A stretch of DNA of 44,880 nt from QALR01 sp045646925. GTDB taxonomy: Bacteria; Bacillota; Clostridia; Oscillospirales; CAG-272. The notes under the pieces are model-generated. The model was not told where the DNA came from. It ran no database searches and worked only from the letters and a program-made list of their open reading frames with translations. The position numbers were made by a program, and so were the translations under genes. Positions 17,852 through 24,420 of the stretch are shown piece by piece (position 1 is the first letter of the stretch; each line of letters opens with the position of its first letter). The stretch covers positions 1 to 44,880 of the forward strand of contig JAZRLQ010000091.1 of NCBI GenBank assembly GCA_045646925.1, in the 5' to 3' direction.

Positions 17852-18349
17852 ATGAAATTTAGCAAAAAATCTAATTTGGAAAAAATATTTATTATTACGA
17901 TCAGTATGTTTACTATGTGTTTTATGATGCTTTGCTTATGTAGCTGCAGTGGATCGTGCTTGGGTTGCAGTTTTAATTGCGAAAGTGGCGAAAAATACAA
18001 TCTTGGTGGTATTTCTTATGTGTCTGAGGGGTGTTGTAGCAGTTCGTCTTGTAAAACCGCGATAGGTAGTATAGACACTGATGAAGAAGACGCAATAGTC
18101 AGCGATATGTTTGTTATTTCGTGTACTAATTCATCGGATGGTTGTTTTAACAGTTCTTCCTGTAGTAACGGATGTTTTGTAGGTAAAGATGTAAATTGTG
18201 GTGACTGCGGAATTAGCTGTACTTCAGGTAATAATGGTGATACCACAGAAAATATAGTTGGTTGTATTGATGGCTGTATTTACTGCGAAAATACAGAAGG
18301 ACAAATAAGCTGGATATATGAAATAATATATTATTTGCTTGGCATTTAA
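17852..18349 (+). CDS. Cysteine-rich exported protein
   Basis: The 165-aa product has a basic N-terminus and a hydrophobic segment (residues 12-29, IFIITISMFTMCFMMLC), then a dense cysteine region: 20 Cys in all, with runs such as LCLCSCSGSC, EGCCSSSSC and NCGDCGISC, and many Ser, Gly and Asn. The Leu-Cys-Ser-Cys region near residue 30 could serve as a lipobox or as a membrane anchor. The spacing is irregular and matches no family I know. It is encoded nine bases before an Lgt-like enzyme, which suggests that the enzyme acts on it or on its lipid anchor. GAGAGGA precedes the ATG. Confidence 0.75.
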   Translation: MKFSKKSNLEKIFIITISMFTMCFMMLCLCSCSGSCLGCSFNCESGEKYNLGGISYVSEGCCSSSSCKTAIGSIDTDEEDAIVSDMFVISCTNSSDGCFNSSSCSNGCFVGKDVNCGDCGISCTSGNNGDTTENIVGCIDGCIYCENTEGQISWIYEIIYYLLGI

Positions 18350-18358
18350 GGTGAACTA

Positions 18359-19087
18359 ATGTATCCATATATCTATATAACACTTCCAAGTTATGCCGTG
18401 CTGGCTGCAATCGGAGTTTTGGCAGTTTCCTTTTTATTATACTTTAGGATGGAAAAATATAAATTGGCATTTTTGGATTTCATTAGGATGTTTGCACTTT
18501 GTATAGTGTTTGGATTCTTAGGAAGCAGATGTGTGTTTGTGGGATCAAGGCTTCCGTGGCTTTTGTCGCATTTTTCTGTTCAGCATTTGATTTCCACCAT
18601 TATCGGAGGTGGGCTGGTATTTTATGGTGGACTTTTGGGCGTTCTGTTTGGAATTCATGTGTACTGTAAAAAATACAGAATTGATTCTCTGAATGTCTAT
18701 AATTTTGTTGCACCGGCAATTCCGTTATTTCATGCGTTTGGCAGAATCGGATGCTTTATGTCGGGATGTTGCTATGGACTCGAATTGAAAACTCCTATAA
18801 CATTTTTGGGATTGATTCAATTTAATCGAATTCCTACGCAATTAATCGAGGCGGTTTTTGAGATCCTGCTTTTTATAATCTTGATTATTTGGCAGAGTAA
18901 AGATAAGAAAAAAGATTTTTTGAAGATATATTTGATTACATATTCGATATTCAGATTTTTGATTGAGTTTTTCCGCGGAGATGATGTAAGAGGTTTTTTC
19001 TTCGGATTTTCGACATCTCAAATTATTTCCATGTCGATATGGATATATTATTCGTTCAAAAAATTAAAGAAAAAAGTAACAAAATAA
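18359..19087 (+). CDS. Lgt-like (prolipoprotein diacylglyceryl transferase family) membrane protein, atypical active site
   Basis: The 242-aa polytopic protein follows the Lgt plan: GGGLVFYGGLLG (83-94), FHAFGRIGCFMSGCCYG (124-140), RIPTQLIEA (157-165) and SIFRFLIEFFRGD (196-208). Lgt moves a diacylglyceryl group from phosphatidylglycerol to the lipobox Cys. Compared with the canonical signature GRIGNFINGELWG, the Asn and Glu positions are Cys here, and the usual His of the HGG motif is Tyr (FYGG). The conserved Arg residues are kept. This is therefore a divergent branch; a standard Lgt role is doubtful. It is the last gene of the operon; AAGGTGA precedes the ATG. Confidence 0.8.
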   Translation: MYPYIYITLPSYAVLAAIGVLAVSFLLYFRMEKYKLAFLDFIRMFALCIVFGFLGSRCVFVGSRLPWLLSHFSVQHLISTIIGGGLVFYGGLLGVLFGIHVYCKKYRIDSLNVYNFVAPAIPLFHAFGRIGCFMSGCCYGLELKTPITFLGLIQFNRIPTQLIEAVFEILLFIILIIWQSKDKKKDFLKIYLITYSIFRFLIEFFRGDDVRGFFFGFSTSQIISMSIWIYYSFKKLKKKVTK

Positions 19088-19129
19088 AAGTGAAAGGGAG
19101 ATTCATACGAGTCTTCCTTATTTTTGTTT

Positions 19130-19309
19130 TCAATATTGTCTCTGCCGTATAAATTCCTCCACACTCTCTCTTGTGATCTTCCATCGGTTGCCCACCTTAA
19201 AGGCGTCGAGCTCTCCGTTATGGATGAGGTCGAGCAAAGTGTTTTTTCCTATCTTCAGTATCTCCTTGCATTCCTTAAATGTCATGATTTCGGGGATATT
19301 CAAATACAT
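19130..19309 (-). CDS. Excisionase-family HTH protein
   Basis: The 59-aa protein has the winged-helix HTH_17 pattern of excisionase-like proteins: MTFKECKEILKIGKNTLLDL followed by NGELDAFKVGNRWKITRESVEEFI. It probably binds DNA as a recombination directionality factor or a small regulator. AAAGGAG lies eight bases before the ATG at 19309; a start at 19327 would overlap this site. It faces away from the amidoligase gene, so the gap at 19310-19458 holds divergent promoters. Confidence 0.85.
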   Translation of the reverse strand: MYLNIPEIMTFKECKEILKIGKNTLLDLIHNGELDAFKVGNRWKITRESVEEFIRQRQY

Positions 19310-19458
19310 AAATCCCACTCCTTTCATTTTAAAAATTGGTTTATTACAGTGTTCTTCGGTTTTTATCGGTTTATATTCACCCGAAACATAAAATTTTTTG
19401 CTTATATATCATTTCCTTGGTAAGCAAACCAATATAAAAATTCAAGGAGGAAGAAATC

Positions 19459-20568
19459 ATGAGCAAAATGATTTGTTTTGAATGCGGCGCTCAGTTGACG
19501 GAAGGCAACGAGCATATTTTTGAAGGAAAGGTCATGTGTGAGAGCTGTCTGGAACAGCATACCACGGTCTGCGAGCACTGCGGTGAGCGTATCCGGAACG
19601 ACGATGCGGAGGGTGATGAACATATCACTCTTTGCTATCGCTGCTTCGAAAACCATTATACGACCTGTGAGAGATGCGGAAGGATCATTCATCACGATTA
19701 TGCAAATTACGATGATGATGAAGATCTTCCGTATTGTGACACTTGTTTTGCGAAGCTGAACAGACGATATATTCACGCCTATAATCATAAACCCTCACCA
19801 ATATTTTACGGTGAGGGTCATTTATTTATGGGCGTAGAGCTTGAAATTGACGGTGGCGGTGAGATCGGAGATCACGCAAGAGAGATCATGAGTCTGGTCA
19901 ATATGGATGACGATCATCTGTATTGCAAGCACGACGGCAGTTTAAATGACGGCTTTGAGCTTGTCAGCCATCCGATGACGTTGGATTATCATCTGTATGA
20001 CATGGATTGGCGCGCGGTGCTGGAGAAGGCGGTAGAGCTTGGCTATTCCTCGCACAACACGAGCACGTGCGGATTGCATATCCATTGCAGCAGAAAAGCG
20101 TTCGGAGAGGAATATGAGGAACAGGAGCCTGCAATCGGGCGCGTTGTCTACTTCGTGGAAAAGCATTGGAACGAACTCGTAAAATTCTCCAGACGGAAAC
20201 CGAGCAATCTGAACCGATGGGCGGCAAGATATGCGACGATTTCCGGAACAGCAAAGGAAACCTATGAAAAAGCAAAAAACAAATATACCGACCGCTACGT
20301 AGCCGTCAATCTGCAGAATTATGCGACGGTAGAATTTCGTATGTTCCGCGGAACCTTGCGATATCAGACGTTCATTGCGACTTTGCAATTGGTAGAAGAA
20401 ATCTGCAGTCTGGCGATCGCTTTGACGGATGCGGAGATGGAATCTCTTTCATGGAGCGATTTTGTGAGCGTCATCGACAAAGAAGAAAAGCCGGAACTGA
20501 TCGCATATCTGAAATCAAAACGGCTTTACGTCAATGAAGCGGAGCCCGAGCGAGAGGAGGAGGCATAA
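19459..20568 (+). CDS. Predicted amidoligase with N-terminal zinc-binding motifs
   Basis: The 369-aa protein has LIM-like pairs of CxxC motifs in the first 100 residues (CFECG, CESC, CEHCG, CYRC, CERCG, CDTC), enough for about three zinc sites. The C-terminal two thirds match the glutamine-synthetase-fold amidoligase family predicted by comparative genomics: GVELEID (125-131), KHDGSLNDGFELVSHPMT, CGLHIHCSR and NYATVEFRMFRGTLR. Such enzymes are expected to form an amide bond using ATP; the substrate is unknown. AAGGAGG lies before the ATG. The next gene, two bases away, is a class II glutamine amidotransferase that could supply ammonia. Confidence 0.85.
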   Translation: MSKMICFECGAQLTEGNEHIFEGKVMCESCLEQHTTVCEHCGERIRNDDAEGDEHITLCYRCFENHYTTCERCGRIIHHDYANYDDDEDLPYCDTCFAKLNRRYIHAYNHKPSPIFYGEGHLFMGVELEIDGGGEIGDHAREIMSLVNMDDDHLYCKHDGSLNDGFELVSHPMTLDYHLYDMDWRAVLEKAVELGYSSHNTSTCGLHIHCSRKAFGEEYEEQEPAIGRVVYFVEKHWNELVKFSRRKPSNLNRWAARYATISGTAKETYEKAKNKYTDRYVAVNLQNYATVEFRMFRGTLRYQTFIATLQLVEEICSLAIALTDAEMESLSWSDFVSVIDKEEKPELIAYLKSKRLYVNEAEPEREEEA

Positions 20569-20569
20569 T

Positions 20570-21475
20570 ATGTGCGGATTGTTTGGATTTTCAAGATACG
20601 GAACAACTATGAAAAATTTATCCGACCTGACCAATTCTCTCGCAGAACAGTCCGCGATTCGCGGAACAGACGCCACAGGCATTGCGTTTAACGATAGCGG
20701 GATGAAAATTGTAAAGGCGGGGAAATCCGCGTATGAGATGGATTTCAAGCATAGTGATGATACCCTCGCTTTGATCGGTCATACGCGACATTCGACACAA
20801 GGCAGTGAAAAAAAGAACTTCAATAACCATCCTTTTCCGGGGAAAGTAAGCGGTTTGCAGTTTGCTTTGGCACACAACGGTGTTTTAACGAATGATGATA
20901 TTCTGCGGAAAACGCTGAATTTACCCAAGACGAAGATCGAGACAGATTCTTACATAGCGGCACAGCTTCTGATGAGTCAAAAGAAATTGGACTTTGATAG
21001 CCTTCGCTATATGGCGGAACAGGTTCACGGAAGCTTTGCGTTTTCCGTTCTTGACGGTAAGGATAATCTTTATCTCGTTAAGGGCGATTCTCCGCTCCAT
21101 ATCCTGCATTTTCCCAAGTCGCAGATTTATGTGTATGCCAGCACGGAAGCAATCCTGTTCAAGGCGCTGGTCGATACGCCGTTGTTCCAGGAACTGAAAA
21201 AGGGCGATTATGAGGAATTTTCGCTATGTTCCGGAGAAATGATCTGTATTTCACCGATTGGAACAGTCGAAAAATCCCGTTTTCATTTCAGCAATTACGA
21301 TCTGCGGAATTGGTGGGAATACGGCTTGTATAGCCGCAACAGCGTGACGGCGGAATACATCGATGATCTGAAGTGCGTGGCTTCGTTCCAAGGAATTCCG
21401 CCCGAATACGTGGATGAATTATTGGACGAAGGATTTGGTCTTGACGAAGTGGAGGAATATTTATATGGCGTATGA
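20570..21475 (+). CDS. Class II glutamine amidotransferase domain protein
   Basis: The 301-aa protein begins MCGLFGF, so Cys2 becomes the N-terminal nucleophile after Met removal, as in Ntn-type glutaminases. Further family motifs are RGTDATGIAF, GHTRHSTQG, NNHPF and LAHNGVLTN. It lacks the sugar-isomerase or phosphoribosyltransferase domain of GlmS or PurF. The ATG at 20570 is fixed by the catalytic Cys and by an AGGAGG site. I infer that it releases ammonia from glutamine for the upstream amidoligase. The C-terminus (PPEYVDELLDEGFGLDEVEEY) may be a binding tail. Confidence 0.88.
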   Translation: MCGLFGFSRYGTTMKNLSDLTNSLAEQSAIRGTDATGIAFNDSGMKIVKAGKSAYEMDFKHSDDTLALIGHTRHSTQGSEKKNFNNHPFPGKVSGLQFALAHNGVLTNDDILRKTLNLPKTKIETDSYIAAQLLMSQKKLDFDSLRYMAEQVHGSFAFSVLDGKDNLYLVKGDSPLHILHFPKSQIYVYASTEAILFKALVDTPLFQELKKGDYEEFSLCSGEMICISPIGTVEKSRFHFSNYDLRNWWEYGLYSRNSVTAEYIDDLKCVASFQGIPPEYVDELLDEGFGLDEVEEYLYGV

Positions 21476-21536
21476 GAACAGAAAAAATTATAAACGGATT
21501 TTGACAATATTGAAACTGAAATGGAGGATATTTTAT

Positions 21537-21611
21537 ATGCGCTACGTGAAAATCATTGTGCTGGCAATCATGGAAGTGATCGCTGAACTGTATCTGAGGG
21601 ACAAGAAATGA
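21537..21611 (+). CDS. 24-aa micro-protein
   Basis: A very short frame (MRYVKIIVLAIMEVIAELYL plus four residues) with a GGAGG site nine bases ahead; its stop overlaps the start of the recombinase (ATGA). The first 20 residues are mainly hydrophobic. It may be a true micro-protein or simply a coupling frame for the recombinase. Confidence 0.45.
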   Translation: MRYVKIIVLAIMEVIAELYLRDKK

Positions 21612-22162
21612 CGGTATACGGTTATGCCCGTGTATCCACAGCCGATCAGAATCTTGACCGACAGAAGGATGCACTTCTTGCTTACGGCGTAGACCGTCTG
21701 TTCTGCGAAAAGATTTCGGGCGCAAAAAAGAGCCGTCCCGAGCTTGACCAAATGCTGTCTCTTCTTGAACGAGGGGACAGCGTTGTGATCGAAAGTCTGA
21801 GCCGACTCGGCAGAAGTGTCAAGAACCTTTCTGAGCTGATGGAGACGTTCAATGAGAAAGGGATCCGTCTGATCTCGCTCAAGGAAAGTGTCGATACTTC
21901 TTCGGCAACGGGAAGATTGCTTTTCACGATCATATCAAGCCTTGCCGCCTTTGAACGTGAAACGCTGATCGAGCGCACGAACGAAGGTCTTGCCGCCGCT
22001 CGTGCAAGGGGGAGACTCGGAGGCAGACCGAAAACGGACGAAGCAGTCTTGAAAAAAGCAGTTGCGCTTTATCGCACGGAGCAGTACACTATTGCAGAAA
22101 TTGCCGAGTTAACAGGCGTTTCAAAATCCACGCTGTACCGCGTATTGAAACGGGGTTTTTGA
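21608..22162 (+). CDS. Serine recombinase (resolvase/invertase family)
   Basis: The 184-aa protein has YARVSTADQNLDRQ with the catalytic Ser, the ESLSRLGRSVKNL and SSLAAFERETLIERT motifs of Tn3-type resolvases and invertases, a GRLGGRPK hinge, and a C-terminal HTH (TIAEIAELTGVSKSTLYRVL). Length is normal for the small resolvase class. It is the last gene of the amidoligase block. No transposase is nearby, so it may resolve dimers or invert a segment in the island. The inverted repeats downstream (22183-22308) could be its sites. Confidence 0.93.
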   Translation: MTVYGYARVSTADQNLDRQKDALLAYGVDRLFCEKISGAKKSRPELDQMLSLLERGDSVVIESLSRLGRSVKNLSELMETFNEKGIRLISLKESVDTSSATGRLLFTIISSLAAFERETLIERTNEGLAAARARGRLGGRPKTDEAVLKKAVALYRTEQYTIAEIAELTGVSKSTLYRVLKRGF

Positions 22163-22182
22163 AACCTTGATTGTGAAACGAG

Positions 22183-22308
22183 TTTCGGGAAGAATTGCCG
22201 TTCCAAAAGCCATGAGAAAAAGAGCTTTTGGGAAAATCGGAATTCTTCCCGAAAACGATGGTTTATAGGAATGTGTCATGTGTTGGATGAGTTTTATATT
22301 CCTATAAA
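22183..22308. repeat. Nested inverted repeats downstream of the serine recombinase
   Basis: TTTCGGGAAGAATT (22183-22196) is the exact inverse complement of 22241-22254; inside it CCAAAAGC (22203-22210) pairs with GCTTTTGG (22224-22231), giving a long imperfect hairpin. Directly after, TTTATAGGAAT (22262-22272) is inverted at 22298-22308. The first could act as terminator, or both as recombinase sites. Confidence 0.6.
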
Positions 22309-22317
22309 ACAAATAAA

Positions 22318-22429
22318 ATGTGTCATGTGTCGGGGTAGTGTATCTCTTTAGAAAAAAGAGAATAAGTTTACTTTTAATAGATTTTATGTTATTATATAAA
22401 AAGAAATATATGTCGACACATGGCACATT
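22318..22429 (+). promoter_or_regulatory. Promoter flanked by repeated operator-like motifs
   Basis: TTTACT (22367-22372), 17 bases, TATTAT (22390-22395) with TG at 22387-22388. The motif ATGTGTCATGTGT occurs at 22271-22283 and 22318-22330, and in inverse orientation with one mismatch at 22417-22429, so copies sit on both sides of the promoter. This looks like an operator set for a regulator. Confidence 0.6.
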
Positions 22430-22442
22430 GAGGAGGATTGCA

Positions 22443-23705
22443 ATGAAATATAGTGATATGCCTATAAACGAAACGATGAAAAGAAAAATTGAAAGTCTCA
22501 TGGAATTATCATCCCAAAAATATAAAAATAATACGTTGACATATAAAGATCTTCAAGAAGATGGAGACGCATCTTCATATTTGAAGAGAAAATACCAGAA
22601 GATTCTGAGGTGGATCAATGCTATATTTGAGCGATTTGATGATAATAAAATTCCTCAAAAAATAGATTGGTTCGTGCTTGACGCATATAGTAAAGCAGAT
22701 TATAAAGAAATAAGATCTATGATAGAAGACGATGTTCAGAAGCTTGCAAGATTATTTACGTATATTGATTACTTTTTTCTGGAGGCTAAGGATCAAAAAT
22801 ATCGGAATGATTACAGAATGATCTACCAATTGTTAAAAAAATCCAGTTCGGATCTCAATTGGAGTTTCTATGAGCGTCATGATGAAATTGAACGCCTCTA
22901 CAATGATATTTGGGAAAATGAAAGTAAATGCATGGCAGAGCGAGAGATTAGGGCGGAACTTATGGGAAAAGATATTTCTGACAGTGAATTTGAAGAATTG
23001 GTTGACAAGCGGAAGCAAAGGAGACGGCTTGCACTTGATGACTATTTTACATATGAACGGGTGATCGCATTGCTTTCCGATGAGTTTAAGGAATTTACGT
23101 TATCTGGAGTAAAAGACCTTGATTCAAAATCGAACGAACAACTTCAAAAATTAAAAACGTTTTTTTCGAATACCATAGCTTGGTATAGAGGACTTTATAC
23201 AAGAACCATTGACTATAATGATGAATTGACGGATTCCGAAGCAAGGCTGATAGAATTGATTTTCAATCTTAGTGAGGTGTATTCGGGAAATGAAGCGGAT
23301 TTATTTAAGGGTGAATGGGAAATTATTAAATTGGAAGAACGTGAAAAAATTATTTCATGTATAGATGAAATATACGAGTGCGGAGAAGATATTATTAACA
23401 AATACATCGGTGCGGTTACAGAGCAAGATCTTCAGATAAGGCTTAAAAGTATAAAATACAAACTCAGAAATCCCCTTATGTACAGAATTTTGACTAAACT
23501 GGAGGATATAAAAATAGAAATACAAGAGGTTCAACGACTTAAGGACAATGTTTCTGATGGTACTAAGTTTGAAGAGTCTGAAACATTAAAGCGGGTTGAA
23601 AAGAATTTGGATAGGGCAAAGAAATTGATAACGGAAAAGAATAGTGAAATATTGAAAATCTTGGGCGAAACGACGATTTATTTCGCAGAAGATTATGAGT
23701 TGTGA
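22443..23705 (+). CDS. 420-aa island protein of unknown function
   Basis: I do not recognise this protein. It is highly charged and mostly helical, with coiled-coil-like segments (EIQEVQRLKDN, LDRAKKLITEKNSEILK) near the C-terminus and no signal peptide, membrane helix or nucleotide-binding motif. The ATG at 22443 has GAGGAGG just upstream; the open frame extends further up but through the operator region. It forms its own unit between the promoter at 22367-22395 and the terminator at 23740-23780. Composition is AT-rich, unlike the recombinase before it. Confidence 0.7.
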   Translation: MKYSDMPINETMKRKIESLMELSSQKYKNNTLTYKDLQEDGDASSYLKRKYQKILRWINAIFERFDDNKIPQKIDWFVLDAYSKADYKEIRSMIEDDVQKLARLFTYIDYFFLEAKDQKYRNDYRMIYQLLKKSSSDLNWSFYERHDEIERLYNDIWENESKCMAEREIRAELMGKDISDSEFEELVDKRKQRRRLALDDYFTYERVIALLSDEFKEFTLSGVKDLDSKSNEQLQKLKTFFSNTIAWYRGLYTRTIDYNDELTDSEARLIELIFNLSEVYSGNEADLFKGEWEIIKLEEREKIISCIDEIYECGEDIINKYIGAVTEQDLQIRLKSIKYKLRNPLMYRILTKLEDIKIEIQEVQRLKDNVSDGTKFEESETLKRVEKNLDRAKKLITEKNSEILKILGETTIYFAEDYEL

Positions 23706-23739
23706 TCAAAAAATATGAACAAATTATGAACTTCTCTTC

Positions 23740-23780
23740 AAAAAACGGCTGAGTGCAAAAAACGCACCCAGTCGTTTTTT
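23740..23780 (+). terminator. Terminator of the 420-aa gene
   Basis: A 17-bp stem with one A-C mismatch and one G-T pair (23740-23756 with 23764-23780), ending in TTTTTT. The last T's are shared with the -35 of the next promoter. Confidence 0.85.
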
Positions 23781-23807
23781 GACATCGCAAGTGATTTATG
23801 TTATCCT
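23779..23807 (+). promoter_or_regulatory. Promoter of the replication/integration unit
   Basis: TTGACA (23779-23784), 17 bases, TATCCT (23802-23807), extended -10 TG at 23799-23800. It should drive the 173-aa gene, the helicase-primase, the HTH gene and the integrase. Confidence 0.75.
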
Positions 23808-23898
23808 GTATTCAGAGCTTGGATCCAATCAAAATTTCAGAAAGGATAACACAGCTATTCTTCCGAGGCGCACGGAAGAGTGGCTGACAAATATAAAT

Positions 23899-24420
23899 AT
23901 GAATAACGACAAAGACAAAATTGAAAGCATTTTTGAAGAGGTCATGGATAAGCCCGGGAAGTTCGCTCGCTTCGTCTTCGGCAAAAATCAAGCCGTCTTT
24001 TTCAAGAATGACGGAACTCGCTTCAAAATCCAAGAAGGCATGATCGCAACTCGTAAAGGTAATCAGCCGATGACACTCAGACGGATCAAGCCCCAAGAGT
24101 CTGAAATTCAAATGATGGCGGTCATTCGCAAAAACAAATACGTCGCTTGCGTGGAGGTCGTAGGTGATGAAGAAAAAGCAGATCTTTTTGAGGTGTTCAG
24201 AAAAGACCGGGCTACTGCTCGTTCCGTTTTCTACGCCTTACTCCGGACGGATCGCGGGTCGGTATGTATCATGTGTGACAGTGAACACGAGGATATGCTA
24301 TATACCGAGTTTACGGAGATCTCTACGGAACCGTGCTTTTACAGCGCGCTTGCGGAGATGTTGAAGGAAGCAATGAACGCTAATACAAAGGAGGACGGAG
24401 CGTATGGGCAAGCATCGTAA
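23899..24420 (+). CDS. Hypothetical protein upstream of the helicase-primase
   Basis: A 173-aa protein that I do not recognise; it is soluble and of mixed composition, with ARFVFGKNQAVFFKNDGTRF and a C-terminal Glu/Met-rich helix. I use the ATG at 23899 although no good ribosome binding site precedes it. The open frame reaches back to the -35 box, which cannot be translated from the promoter at 23779-23807; an AAAGGA at 23841-23846 points to an in-frame ATT at 23857 as an unusual alternative start. The end overlaps the helicase-primase gene by 17 bases. Confidence 0.65.
   Translation: MNNDKDKIESIFEEVMDKPGKFARFVFGKNQAVFFKNDGTRFKIQEGMIATRKGNQPMTLRRIKPQESEIQMMAVIRKNKYVACVEVVGDEEKADLFEVFRKDRATARSVFYALLRTDRGSVCIMCDSEHEDMLYTEFTEISTEPCFYSALAEMLKEAMNANTKEDGAYGQAS

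Noticed and set aside
23779..23898. N-terminal extension of the 173-aa island protein
   Set aside because: The extension begins within the -35 box of the promoter that should drive it, so most of it cannot be on that transcript.
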